Notes: a model not told the origin generated them from the sequence alone. A stretch of 64,000 nt of DNA from Saliniramus fredricksonii (GCF_900094735.1 NZ_FMBM01000001.1:992001-1056000); one strand, 5' to 3'. Positions 1-9,359 are shown, counted from the first letter of the stretch. Made by a program: numbers and translations.

Positions 1-7
1 ACGACCG

Positions 8-246
8 ATGACCGATTCCATGATGAACTTTCGCACGCAGGGTTGCTCAGGGTCCTGGAGAAGACCCCTGACGCGGATATCCTGCGCGAGATGATCGGCT
101 TTGCCGCCGAGCGCCTGATGGAGATGGAGGTTGGCGCTCATACCGGTGCCGGCTATGGCGAGAAGCGTACCGATCGCCTGGCGCAACGCAACGGCTATCG
201 TGATCGCGACTGGGAGACGCGGGTAGCGTCCAAGGAGCTGGTGTAA
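8..246 (+). pseudogene. IS256-family transposase, N-terminal fragment
   Basis: The ATG at 8 opens a typical IS256-type N-terminus (MTDSMMN...), but the frame is lost near 40. The rest ([20 protein letters not shown], then [14 protein letters not shown]) is read in the next frame. The reading stops at the left end of a second IS256 element at 236. The matching downstream half of an IS256 transposase resumes near 1588, so this is the 5' arm of an interrupted and frameshifted element. The two arms overlap in the 'gagacgcggg' motif, so they may come from different copies rather than one clean insertion. Confidence 0.75.
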
Positions 247-1585
247 TTTCAGTGCCGTCAACGGTGTGATCCTGGGTGGCCATCGAGGTGTATGGTCGAG
301 GTGGAGTTTGCTGACTTCAACCCCGGACCACATGGAGACCCCGATGACCAAGACGAACATGGACCTGTCCGAACTTCTGGCCAAGCACGATCAGGGAGAC
401 TTTCTGCGCAGCGTTGCCGAGGCCGTCCTGCAGCTGATCATGGAGGCGGATGTCGAAGGCCTGATCGGCGCTGGCAAGCACGAGCGCAGCGGCGAACGCA
501 CAACGTGGCGTAACGGGTATCGAGAGCGCGCTCTCGATACCCGTCTGGGCACGCTGAACCTGCGGGTTCCCAAGCTGCGTCAAGGCAGTTACTTCCCGGG
601 CTTTCTCGAAGCGCGCAAGACCTCGGAACAGGCGCTGGTGGCCGTCATCCAGGAGGCGTGGATCAGTGGTGTCTCGACCCGTCGCGTCGATGAGCTGGTG
701 CAGGCCATGGGGCTGAGCGGCATTTCGAAGAGCACGGTGTCGAAGCTGTGCAAGGACATCGACGAACGTGTCGGCGAGTTCCTGAACCGCCCGCTCACCG
801 GCGAATGGCCCTATCTCTGGCTCGACGCCACCTATCTGAAGGTGCGCCAGGGCGGACGGATCGTACCAGTCGCCGCAATAATCGCCGTGGCCGCCAACAC
901 CGAGGGACGCCGTGAGATCATCGGCCTCGGTATCGGCCCGTCCGAGGCCGAGACATTCTGGACCGAGTTCCTTCGATCCCTGCGCGTTCGCGGCCTGGGG
1001 GGCGTCAGACTGGTCATCAGCGACGCGCATACAGGCCTCAAAGCCGCCATCGCCCGGGTCTTCGAAGCAACCTGGCAACGCTGTCGCGTCCACTGGATGC
1101 GCAACGCCCTGGCCCATGTCTCGCGTGGTCAGCATACTGTCGTCGCCGCTGCCATCCGACAGGCCTTCGATCAACCCGACCGCACCCATGCCGGCGAAAC
1201 CTGGCGCAAGGTCGCAGAGCAACTGCGCCCGCGCTGGCCAAAACTGGCCGATCTCATGGATGCCAGCGAGCACGACGTGCTGGCCTACATGTCATTCCCG
1301 CGCCAGCATCGCACCAAACTGCACAGCACGAACCCAATTGAACGTCTGAACAAGGAGGTCAAGCGACGCGCCGACGTCGTCGGGATCTTCCCCAATGAAG
1401 CATCCATCATGCGTTTGATCGGCGCCGTGCTCTTCGAGCAGAATGACGAATGGCAGACATCAAGCCGCTACATGATGGTCGAGGCATTCGCACAGATCGA
1501 CAAGGAGGAGATCGATCCCATCCTCAGCATAACCACAAAAGCCGCCTGATCATGACCTCAGGCCATCCAGAAAATTACACCAGCT
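236..1585 (+). mobile_element. IS256-family insertion sequence, apparently intact
   Basis: A 1350-bp element bounded by 14-bp inverted repeats: agctggtgtaattt at 236-249 and its complement at 1572-1585. It carries one full-length transposase gene. It sits inside another IS256-family transposase gene, whose pieces flank it. I could not find a matching 8-9 bp target duplication (left flank ends ccaagg, right flank begins tgacgg). Rearrangement after insertion, or ends fused from different copies, would explain this. Confidence 0.7.
344..1549 (+). CDS. IS256-family (mutator-type) transposase
   Basis: This 401-residue protein is full length for the family and catalyses cut-and-paste or copy-out transposition of its element. 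Family hallmarks are visible: the N-terminal [12 protein letters not shown]-like segment (here [14 protein letters not shown]), RNGYRER, the [14 protein letters not shown] segment, the DDE core with WLDATYLKV (first Asp), [13 protein letters not shown] (second Asp) and CRVHWMRN, and the C-terminal [16 protein letters not shown] with the catalytic Glu. The ATG at 344 is preferred because GGAGA lies just upstream; an in-frame ATG at 332 is possible. It is the only IS256 transposase gene in the window that looks uninterrupted. Confidence 0.9.
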   Translation: MTKTNMDLSELLAKHDQGDFLRSVAEAVLQLIMEADVEGLIGAGKHERSGERTTWRNGYRERALDTRLGTLNLRVPKLRQGSYFPGFLEARKTSEQALVAVIQEAWISGVSTRRVDELVQAMGLSGISKSTVSKLCKDIDERVGEFLNRPLTGEWPYLWLDATYLKVRQGGRIVPVAAIIAVAANTEGRREIIGLGIGPSEAETFWTEFLRSLRVRGLGGVRLVISDAHTGLKAAIARVFEATWQRCRVHWMRNALAHVSRGQHTVVAAAIRQAFDQPDRTHAGETWRKVAEQLRPRWPKLADLMDASEHDVLAYMSFPRQHRTKLHSTNPIERLNKEVKRRADVVGIFPNEASIMRLIGAVLFEQNDEWQTSSRYMMVEAFAQIDKEEIDPILSITTKAA

Positions 1586-1587
1586 TG

Positions 1588-2705
1588 ACGGACGCGACCG
1601 AGACGCGGGCCGGGACCGTGGAGCTGCGCATTCCAAAGCTGCGCAAGGGGAGAGCTACTTCCCGTCATTCCTGGCACTGCGGCGGATGGCGGAGAAAGCC
1701 CTCACCGCCGTGATCCAGGAGGCCTACATTCAGGGTATCTCGACGCGCTCCGTCGATGATCTCGTCAAGGCGCTCGGCATGAGCGGGATCTCCAAGAGCC
1801 AGGTCAGCCGGCTCTGCGAGGAGATCGATGAGCGGGTGAAAGCCTTCCTCGAACGCCCGATCGAGGGAGACTGGCCGTATCTGTGGATCGACGCCACCTA
1901 TGTGAAGGTTCGTGCGCAAGGCCGGGAATTTGGCCGGATCGTCTCCGTTGCCGTGACTGTCGCCGTGGGCGTCAACAGCGATGGTCGCCGGGAGGTGCTG
2001 GGCATGGATATCGGCCCATCGGAGGCCGAGACCTTCTGGACCGGGTTCCTGCGCAAGCTCACGAGGCGCGGCCTGCGTGGCGTCAAGCTCGTGGTCTCCG
2101 ATGCCCACGAAGGCATCAAGGCCGCCGTCTCGAAGGTGCTGACGGCTACATGGCAAAGGTGCCGCGTGCGCGAGTTGGCCGGCTCCGATGCCGAGGTCAT
2201 GGCCATGGGCGAGCCGCTTCTGGCGATCCTCAACACCATGCTGAAAGAGTTCGCACGATTGACCAAACAGGTGCTCGACATTGTACGGCATGAGCAAGTC
2301 TGCCGGCGCCTGATGAGTGCACCCGGTGTCGGGCCGATAATGGCGCTGGCGTTCCGCGCCACCATCGATCGACCGGAGCGGTTCGCCTCCTCACAGGCGG
2401 TCGGGCCTCATCTCGGTTTGACGCCGGCACGGTACCAATCGGGCGAGACAGATATCCTGGGCAGGATCAGCCGCTGTGGCGACGAACTTGCCCGCACCGC
2501 TCTCTATGAGGCTGCACATTCGCTGCTTGTACGTTCGAAGAAATGGTCGAGCCTCAGGGCATGGGGCATGAACATCGCGAAACGCTGCGGCATGGCGCGT
2601 GCCCGTGTCGCTGTGGCCCGCAAACTGGCCGTCATCCTGCATCGCATGTGGGCGGACGCGACCGAATTCCGCTTCGGAAAGGCGCCTGCAGCCGTAACAG
2701 TTTGA
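1588..2705 (+). pseudogene. Chimeric transposase: IS256 DDE core joined in frame to an IS110/IS116 C-terminus
   Basis: The first part (1588 to about 2168) is the middle of an IS256 transposase: [17 protein letters not shown], a 1-2 nt frameshift near 1650, then [29 protein letters not shown] and [13 protein letters not shown]. At CRV, where IS256 proteins continue HFMRNALAH, the reading changes without a frame break into an unrelated protein. That part contains [36 protein letters not shown] and an RTALYEAAH segment, the Transposase_20 domain of IS110/IS116 enzymes. The open frame from ATG 1686 to 2705 encodes 339 residues. The IS256 half lacks its catalytic Glu and the IS110 half lacks the DEDD nuclease domain, so neither activity is expected. 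Confidence 0.8.
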
Positions 2706-3107
2706 TCACCAACAATCCAACAGAGGATGCAGCAGACGCACGTGATCTGAATACAGCTTTCGCCCAAAGAGGCGATACCCGGATCGTTCCTCGGGGACGA
2801 TGGGCGAGGTGATCTCGTTGAGAACCCAGAACCTGCAGAACCACGGTTCGCAAGGTCGTGCAACAGATCGAGACGCCACGCTCTACTGACCCCATGATGC
2901 GGCGGTTGTACGCCGATCGCAAAGAGAAGCGAGTACCTCGCGGAACGACCCGAGAAAAAAACGCAGGAGCAGCTTGACCACAAATACCCCAATCAAAGAA
3001 AACTCTTAAGTTGGGTGATGCGGTCGCGCGGTTTCGTAAACTGAGCGTCGTGCTGCGGCGCGGATTATCAATATTTGCCACCTGCGCCTTTCGCTAATGC
3101 TGCAACG
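2706..3107. other. Non-coding tail after the IS110 remnant
   Basis: About 400 bases with no credible gene. The stretch to about 3000 directly follows the IS110-type C-terminus and is probably the non-coding end of that element; in some IS110-family members this end encodes the bridge RNA. The segment from 3000 to 3107 separates it from the 3' end of the minus-strand membrane protein gene. No clear terminator was seen. Confidence 0.35.
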
Positions 3108-4760
3108 TCACTCATCTTCATCGTCATCGTGATCTCCAGCCCTGCGCCTGCTCCTGCCGCTCGCCTTATTCTTCTGCACGAGCCGGCGCGCCTTTTTTAT
3201 GGCCGGGCGCCAGCCCTTCGTGCCGGATTGCTCCAGCGCTACGATGTCGAGATCATCAATGACAAGAAGGTAGTCTTCTGGAAGGTCGTCGGTCTCGGGG
3301 ATATCCCGATAAACGAAGAAGGTCGTCATGCTTTTGCAATCGAGAGCGGTATGGTCGCGAAGCTTCTTCCCATTGCCGTCATCGTCCGTGACCACTGGTC
3401 GCGTGGATACGATCACGAGCGAAGTTTGCGGATCATCGACAACGAGCCTCGGCTCGTCATCCTCCCATCCGATATCAGCTATGGCGGATTTCAGGGGCAT
3501 GCGGGAGCCGAGCAGCCGCGCATCGACGAGCACGACCGGGCCGTCCTGGGGCTTCTCCAGCCCCATCACCGCCACACGCACCCCCGCGGGCAAAAGTCTC
3601 GCCCTGCCTTCGCCGTCTTTGCCGATTTCGAGCATGTCTCCCGGTGCGACGGAGCCGAATTCCCGCTCATCCATACCCTTCACGTCCTGCGTGAACTCTT
3701 GATAGCGGCTGATCTCGAGGTAGTATCGGCTAACTCGGGCGTAGGCCTGTATGCCGTTCGAACACCCTGATAGTGTGATACGGAGTGCGCCGATATAGGC
3801 GATGAAGATCGCCCAGTCGGCATCGTCGCGCATCATGCCAGTAGTCACGTAGAAAATTGCTACCGCGAGAATTCCGGCAACACCGACCTGGGTAACGAGC
3901 ATGATCTCGCTGGTGACGCGTCGGCGTCCCATATACGCCGCTGCGATATCGACGGCACTCTGCATTAGTTCATACGGCTGCAATGCGGGATCAGGGCTGA
4001 GGTTGCGGGCTTCATCCTTGAACGCGGCCTGGGCCTTTTCGCGCATCCGCGTGAAACGCACCGCCCGCAAGGTCAAAGGGTAGAGAAGCAGCGACCATAC
4101 GGCGATGCCCCCGAGCAGTATCGCCGTCAGAAACGGATCGATCCAGATCAGGAGCCAGGCAGCCCCGAGGGCGCCGACAATCGGAACAAATGAGTTTAGT
4201 AGGCCTATCACTGCAATCGTAGACCTCTTACACCCGTTTGCAACAGAAGAAAGACCGGATTCGGCCACCAAGCGGCTCGCACCCGCAGCGCGAGAGTCCG
4301 GCAGGCGGGTCGAGATCCGCGCGATCGCATCGAGGCGCACCGCCAACCATGCGCGCGTTACTGCCAGCGTAATTGCGCGAGAAAGAAAGAGAAACAACAC
4401 ACTCCCGCTGAAAAGAAGGGCTGCTGACACAGTCACCAGCGCAAGAAGGCGAACATCTTGTCGCGGCAACGATTCGTAGGCGATCAAGGGGAAAGTGACA
4501 GGTGTATTCGTTTGAAGCAGTTGGGCATACCAGTAGATGATGAACAATGCCGCCGCCTGTCCTGCAAGGTAGAGGCCACCGATGAACAATCCAGTCAGAA
4601 GCTTTTTCCGCTGCGACTCGGTCACGGATCGTAGAAGACTCAGGATAGTTGACGTATAATTGCGACCACTGGTCAGGAATATTGAAGCAGCCCCGGCCAG
4701 GCCTTCGCTCCTGCGGCGCGCCTTGCGCAGCTTTCTCGTGTGTCTGTCTTCAGTGCGCAT
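3108..4760 (-). CDS. ABC-exporter-like membrane protein with a degenerate, ATPase-less C-terminal domain
   Basis: 550 residues. Residues 1-25 are very basic. Six hydrophobic segments follow (about 55-80, 105-134, 182-204, 208-232, 286-311, 314-334) in the spacing of an ABC exporter transmembrane domain, ending with ARVSRYYLEISRYQEF, which resembles the link to the ATPase domain in polysaccharide and peptide exporters. The C-terminal 200 residues keep an NBD-like layout (VRVAVMG near 394-400, GPVVLVDARLLGSRMPLKSA near 407-426, SLVIVST near 447-453). I see no Walker A, no LSGGQ signature and no Walker B. The tail is charged and ends in DHDDDEDE. It lies 48 bp downstream of a sulfotransferase on the same strand, probably one operon. 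A pseudo-exporter or regulatory/assembly subunit for glycan export is possible; the function is unknown. Confidence 0.6.
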   Translation of the reverse strand: MRTEDRHTRKLRKARRRSEGLAGAASIFLTSGRNYTSTILSLLRSVTESQRKKLLTGLFIGGLYLAGQAAALFIIYWYAQLLQTNTPVTFPLIAYESLPRQDVRLLALVTVSAALLFSGSVLFLFLSRAITLAVTRAWLAVRLDAIARISTRLPDSRAAGASRLVAESGLSSVANGCKRSTIAVIGLLNSFVPIVGALGAAWLLIWIDPFLTAILLGGIAVWSLLLYPLTLRAVRFTRMREKAQAAFKDEARNLSPDPALQPYELMQSAVDIAAAYMGRRRVTSEIMLVTQVGVAGILAVAIFYVTTGMMRDDADWAIFIAYIGALRITLSGCSNGIQAYARVSRYYLEISRYQEFTQDVKGMDEREFGSVAPGDMLEIGKDGEGRARLLPAGVRVAVMGLEKPQDGPVVLVDARLLGSRMPLKSAIADIGWEDDEPRLVVDDPQTSLVIVSTRPVVTDDDGNGKKLRDHTALDCKSMTTFFVYRDIPETDDLPEDYLLVIDDLDIVALEQSGTKGWRPAIKKARRLVQKNKASGRSRRRAGDHDDDEDE

Positions 4761-4808
4761 GGGTATGAACTTCGTTTCACCTTCGACTGACGCAAATTCA
4801 AGTGGTTC

Positions 4809-5675
4809 TCAGATCGCGTTGTGATGTTTTGTGCCGGCGCACTTTTCACGCCGTATTCGCCAACGCATCGCATTTTTTGAGAAGGCATAGCCGAAGCGGT
4901 GTAGGAATAAGGCGCTTATCATACTACCGGCCAGCCATTGCAGCGGGCTCAACGTATCGAGATAGCTGGTGCTGGGGCGTATCTCGGACTGCTCGTTGAA
5001 ACGCATTCGGTTGCCTTCGAGATTATGGTGCTCATGCTTGTGGTAGTTCAACTGCGCCGCCTCGAATTCGTCCCCGATTGCATGCATGATTCGTTTTACT
5101 TCAGCTTTTGGGTCAACTACGAAATCCTCGTAGTATGTCCGAATGAAACTATCTTCTCTACACGCCATCAGTCGATCAATTTTTCGATATAGCTTCCACC
5201 ACTTGTAGAATCCAATGTAGTAGCTTCGACCCTTGCGGGCGCCGCTATACCCTACGGCCCGCGGATCGCGATACAAGCCAACGACAAAGACATCGAAATC
5301 AGGGCACTTCATGAGCCGCTCGAGCCGTTCAGGGCTCTTCGTGCTTTCGACATAGATGTGCTTGCCCGAGACTTCGAGGACCGCCTGGACGAATATTCGG
5401 TTGGCCACCGGGTCCCCGGATTCGATCTTCTCACCGGAGATGATGCCTTGCGCTTCTAGCTTTGTGCGAACGGCGTTCCAGAACTTGCAATCGCCGACCC
5501 TCGCACCGCAGGTGCAGGGCCTCTTCGACACATTGGAAAATAGGCGTGTCAGAGCCTTCTGCTTGATCTCACCAACGGAAACCAACCTGGAATGCGAGCC
5601 GAGTATCAAATCGAGCAGCGTCGAGCCGCTGTGGCCCCTGCCGGCGATATAGACCACCTTGATCTTTTTCGTCAT
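4809..5675 (-). CDS. Sulfotransferase family protein
   Basis: 288 residues from the ATG at 5675, chosen because AGGAT lies 8 bases upstream and the conserved fold begins immediately (MTKKIKVVYIAGRGHSGSTL). The GRGHSGSTLLDLILGSH loop is the 5'-phosphosulfate-binding (PAPS) motif of the Sulfotransferase_3 type. RDPRAVGYSGARKGRSYY matches the 3'-phosphate-binding segment. A CTCGARVGDCKFW cysteine cluster sits between them, as in related bacterial enzymes. It would transfer sulfate from PAPS to a sugar hydroxyl or other acceptor in the cytoplasm. The nearby ugd and glycosyltransferases make a glycan acceptor likely. It is followed at once by the ABC-exporter-like gene. Confidence 0.8.
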   Translation of the reverse strand: MTKKIKVVYIAGRGHSGSTLLDLILGSHSRLVSVGEIKQKALTRLFSNVSKRPCTCGARVGDCKFWNAVRTKLEAQGIISGEKIESGDPVANRIFVQAVLEVSGKHIYVESTKSPERLERLMKCPDFDVFVVGLYRDPRAVGYSGARKGRSYYIGFYKWWKLYRKIDRLMACREDSFIRTYYEDFVVDPKAEVKRIMHAIGDEFEAAQLNYHKHEHHNLEGNRMRFNEQSEIRPSTSYLDTLSPLQWLAGSMISALFLHRFGYAFSKNAMRWRIRREKCAGTKHHNAI

Positions 5676-6163
5676 TGGGAAATCCTGAAAGTCGTTGGCA
5701 ACGACCACCTGAACCTTGCCACCCGGGAAGTTCCGAACGGCTGGACAGTCCGTGTGGTGCTCCAAGGCTGGGTGTGGCATAGCGCGGATTCTTCGCTGGT
5801 ACAACGGTGTACAGAAGTGCGCACCTGGTGCACCCTTCTATATGTATAGAAATTATTATATATAAATATTACTCATATAATATAATTTGCGCTCTGAGCA
5901 ACCAATGATGCCCCTAAATTGCCTCGTAAGTTTTCGACAGTGCTCAAAAATGGTCTTGGTAATTCCACCTGGGAACGATCAGCGACAGTATCGATTGGAA
6001 CTGGGGTGTGAATGTCAGGGCCTCTCTGGGTTTCATGCCTCGAAAACACCAGTCTGGAGAAGTCGATTGGTCCGGGCGTATTTCGAAATGCGGTGATGGG
6101 ATAATGCGAAGTTTGCTGTTCGAGGCGAAGAATACATTGATCGCTTGAGCGCAGAATTTATTC
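5676..6163. other. Gene-free spacer upstream of the sulfotransferase
   Basis: Nearly 500 bases between the sulfotransferase start and the ISAs1 left end. It includes a strikingly AT-rich block (5838-5889). The rest has only short frames with no recognisable product. The part next to the IS end (5900-6160) may be debris of an earlier insertion, but I cannot assign it. Confidence 0.4.
5838..5889 (-). promoter_or_regulatory. AT-rich block, candidate promoter region for the sulfotransferase operon
   Basis: About 50 bases almost entirely A and T, with repeated TATA/ATAT motifs, in an otherwise GC-rich window. It lies 160 bases upstream of the sulfotransferase start. The composition favours DNA melting and binding by H-NS/MucR-like silencers. 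No unambiguous -35/-10 pair can be chosen because many overlapping TATAAT-like boxes exist. Confidence 0.3.
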
Positions 6164-6180
6164 CAGGGCTGTTCAACGCT
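6161..6180 (+). repeat. ISAs1 left inverted repeat
   Basis: The 20-mer ttccagggctgttcaacgct is exactly complementary to 8801-8820. The core CAGGGCTGTTCAACGCT agrees with ISAs1-family termini. Confidence 0.85.
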
Positions 6181-6999
6181 GAGATTGGGTAATTTGATTT
6201 TGGCGTGACGCGCGGTGAATTTTGGGGATTCCCTCGCCGCATTTTGTCTGAATCTATGAGGGGCAACCATCATTTTGGAGGGTTGCCCGATGGCAAGCAC
6301 GCTGTTGTCACTGTTTTCCCAGGTTTCTGACCCCTGGCGTGGTCAAGGGAAGATATATCCGTTGGCCCCGATCCTTTTGTTCACGGTGTTGGCGATGCTG
6401 GCCGGTGCACGGTCATATCGTCACGTTCACGGCTTCATCCAGACCCATCTGGACCGGCTGAACAGCGGGTTTGGTGTGTCGCTTCCCCGTGCTCCTGCTT
6501 ATTCCTCGGTCCGTTTCATCCTGCATGGACTTGATGCGGACGAGATTGAGCGCGTGTTCCGCGAACATGCCTCCGGTCTTGCCGAGGCCCCGGTTGAAGG
6601 CGCCGGCATGCCTTCGGCGGTGGCCATCGATGGCAAGACCCTGCGTGGCAGCTTCGATGCGTTCCACGACCGCAAGGCCGCGCATGTGTTGAGCGCCTTT
6701 GCCATCGACGGGCAGATCATCCTTGGTCACATGGCAATCGCCGAGAAAAGCAACGAGATCCCCGCCGCACAGGCCATGATCAAAGCGTTGGGCCTGACCG
6801 CGCGTTTGTTCACCCTCGATGCCATGCAGTGCCAAAAAAACATTCGAGGTTGCTCATGAGACTGGAAACTATCTCCTGGTCCAGCTGAAGGCGAACCAGT
6901 CGGTCGTGTCGCGAAGGTGGTGGAAATTTGAAGGCGGCGTAATCTCCGGGTGATTCAACCCACCCAACCGGCGGCAGCAACCGCCAGGGAGATCACGCC

Positions 7000-8239
7000 A
7001 TGGACCAGACTACAGACACGACCACGCCAGCGCTACTGTGCAGCGACGCCGGCTACGATCCCATCGAGGATCGGCTTCGGCAGAACATCCGCGCTACGAT
7101 CGAGGCGCTGTTCGAGGAAGAGCTTGCAGCCGTCATCGGGCGCTGCCGCTATGACCGCGGCGGCGGCTTGAAGAAGGGCTATCGGCACGGCCATCGCGAC
7201 CGCCAGCTCGTCGGCACCTTCGGAACCGAAACGGTCAGCGTGCCGCGCGCGCGGATCGAGAACGAAGAGGGCAAGATCACGGAATGGCGATCACGGGCGC
7301 TGCCGCGTTATCAGCGTCTGACGAAGAAGGCCGAGGCCCTGATCGCCTCGGTCTATCTGGCCGGCACGAACACGCGGCGGGTCAAGCGCGCGCTGTTCGG
7401 CCTGTTTCAGGGGGCGGTCGGCAAGGATGTCGTCAGCCGGGCCTGGCGCAAGGTGAAGGTCGACTGGGACGCGTGGTGCGCACGCAGCCTCGCCGATGAG
7501 GACATCGTCCGTCTGATCCTGGACGGCACCGTCATCAAGACCCGTCTGGACCGCAAGGCCACGAACATCTCGGTGCTGGCGGCAATCGGCGTGCGCCGCG
7601 ACGGGCAGAAGGTGTTGCTCGCCATCAAGAACACGGGCGGCGAAAGCAAGGCGGCATAGGGCGGGTTCCTCGGGCGGGTTCCTCGCCGATCTCGATGCGC
7701 GTGGCCTGAAGCGACCGGACTTCGTCATTGTCGATGGCGCTCCCGGGCTGGAAGCCGCCCTCATTGCGCTCTGGGGCGAAGAGCTGCCGATCCAGCGGTG
7801 CACGGTGCACAAGCACCGCAACCTTCTCGGCCATGCCCCGAAGCGCATGCACGACGAGCTGACCGAGGACTACCGCGACATGATCTACGCCGACACCGCT
7901 GCCGAGATCGAAATCCGGCGCAAGGCGTTCCTGCGCAAATGGCGCCTGAAATGCCGTGCGATCACCGACAGCCTCGAGGAAGCCGGGGATAGGCTCTTTG
8001 CCTTCACCTGCCTCGATCCGTCCCAGTGGAAGTCGGCACGAACGACAAACGCGATCGAGCGGCTCAACGAGGAATTCCGCCGCCGGATCAAGACGCAGAC
8101 CGTGCTGCCCTGCGCCGAAACCGTGCCGATGCTGCTCTGGGCACTGCTCGCCTCCGGTCAGATCCAGCTGCGCAAGGTCGATGGATGGCAGACGCTTTCT
8201 CAACCGATCGAACCGATCAAGCTTGCCCTCGCCGCCTGA
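7000..8239 (+). pseudogene. IS256-family (mutator) transposase with a nonsense codon and a 13-bp duplication
   Basis: From ATG 7000 the protein MDQTTDTTTPALLCSDAGYD reads into an N-terminal helical domain (GRCRYDRGGGLKKGYRHGHR, VPRARIENEEG) and the first catalytic Asp (LILDGTVIKTRL). It stops at a TAG (7656-7658) where relatives have Trp, followed by an exact 13-bp tandem duplication. The remainder is open in the +1 frame: FLADLDARGLKRPDFVIVDG, CTVHKHRNLLGHAPKR, SARTTNAIERLNEEFRRR, ending at 8239. All catalytic segments are present, so decay looks recent. Confidence 0.85.
7659..7684 (+). repeat. 13-bp tandem duplication (gggcgggttcctc twice)
   Basis: Two exact adjacent copies at 7659-7671 and 7672-7684. 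They add 13 bases and shift the transposase frame by +1. Removing one copy would restore the frame but would not remove the TAG just before it. Confidence 0.9.
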
Positions 8240-8800
8240 GAAGCGGAACCTTCACATGCCCGGAACTCGTCGCCAGGGAATTTCCACCAGATCCGAGATA
8301 CGACCCGCCCGTACCATCGCAGCCGACAACCTGCCCTCCGACACCGCGTTCTCGCGCACCAAGGGAAGGTCACGTCAGGAAGATCGGGCTGTTGAGATCT
8401 TTCCCGTCGGTGATGCCCTGGCCGGAACCGAGTGGCAGCCATTCATCAAGACCGTGATCCGTATCACCCGCAGCACGTTGCTGTACTCGGCCGCCACCGG
8501 CCTGTGGCATCAACGCCAGGAGACCGCCTTCTACGTCTCTTCCGCCGCCGATTACCCAGCGACGGAATGGGCCGCCGCGATCCGAGGTCATTGGGGAATC
8601 GAAAACCGAAATCATTATGTCCGCGATGTCTCCTGCAACGAGGATCAAAGCCGGATCCGGGATAATCCCGGCATCATGGCGCGCGCCCGAAGCTTCGCCC
8701 GCAACATCCTGCGCAAAAACAACATCACAAATGTGGCGCACGCACTCTGGTGTGGCGCTCTCAGCCTCGATCATATCCTCGCTTACAAAGAAATCTGATT

Positions 8801-8820
8801 AGCGTTGAACAGCCCTGGAA
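8801..8820 (-). repeat. ISAs1 right inverted repeat
   Basis: The 20-mer agcgttgaacagccctggaa is the exact reverse complement of 6161-6180. It begins 3 bases after the end of the split transposase gene (8798). Confidence 0.85.
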
Positions 8821-9359
8821 TTTCTCCGCGCTAAAAAGGTGGCCTGTCCGTCTTGCTGGCAGACGAGGCTTCGATAAAAACAGCCATGGCAACCGCGCGG
8901 ATAATCGCCTTACTGATGCTCAGATTGCGGAAGAACGAAACCGAGTTCACCTGGACCAGGAAGGCCGTTGCCTGACCTGAATTCCCACCTCGGCTGGCGG
9001 GGAGCGAGGTCCCGAAGGGGCGGAGGTTGGTCGATCTCGCTTTTCGGATTGACAAAGCTGCCATCAGAGAACCGGCCCGCAGCATGTGAAAGCCGCACTT
9101 ATGAGGCCTGAAACATGACGACCGCACTCGACACTCGCTCAGACAGGCAAAAAAATCCTTGCATCTAAGAGAGCATCCAGACGTGCGCGCCTCTCAAGAC
9201 TGCGGTTCGCGGCCTCTGGATAGATTGCCGGAATTAAGATAGAGAACAGCCAGATCGCAGCGCAAAGCATCCATAGTCCTGCACTTGCGGAGCAGATGCT
9301 ATGAGTTCGCCCTGATTTCTGGCTTATCGATGCCCGGCTTTTGAGAGGACCTTACTCCC
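8821..9359. other. Gene-free stretch between ISAs1 and ugd
   Basis: 540 bases without a convincing coding region. A short plus-strand frame at 8886-8975 (MATARIIALLMLRL...) and its antisense have no recognisable features or good ribosome site. The final 100 bases presumably contain the ugd promoter, but no clear boxes stand out. It may be degenerate mobile-element sequence. Confidence 0.4.

Larger units (their letters stand above)
6918..8289 (+). mobile_element. IS256-like element inside the ISAs1 transposase gene
   Basis: Short inverted repeats tggtggaaatt (6918-6928) and its complement (8279-8289) enclose a transposase gene of a second IS256 subtype. The ISAs1 reading frame stops at the left end and resumes at the right end, which fixes the order of events: ISAs1 landed first, this element later. 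No clear target duplication was seen. Confidence 0.65.
6290..8798 (+). pseudogene. ISAs1-family transposase, split and frameshifted
   Basis: The 5' part from ATG 6290 (GGAGGG upstream) encodes MASTLLSLFSQVSDPWRGQG and the DDE_Tnp_ISAs1 core (AIDGKTLRGSFD, with the first catalytic Asp). The frame breaks at a run of seven A at 6834-6840; the next frame continues TFEVAHETGNYLLVQLKANQ. An IS256-like element then interrupts at about 6918. The 3' part resumes near 8290 and contains IRGHWGIENRNHYVRDV and MARARSFARNILR, the conserved C-terminus, ending at 8798. The gene is dead twice over. Confidence 0.85.
6164..8817 (+). mobile_element. ISAs1-family insertion sequence, interrupted by an IS256-like element
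   Basis: Bounded by a perfect 20-bp inverted repeat (6161-6180 and 8801-8820). If the element proper starts at CAGGGC, the flanks gaatttattc (6154-6163) and gaatttctcc (8818-8827) match at 8 of 10 positions, like a decayed target duplication. The transposase gene inside is split by another element at 6918-8289 and is also frameshifted. Confidence 0.8.

Noticed and set aside
220-1600. Target-site duplication for the IS256 element at 236-1585
   Set aside because: The 8-9 bases beyond the inverted repeats do not match; only the inverted repeats are supported.
8886-8975. Short plus-strand frame MATARIIALLMLRL... between ISAs1 and ugd
   Set aside because: No ribosome site and only 29 codons; likely chance or debris of a mobile element.
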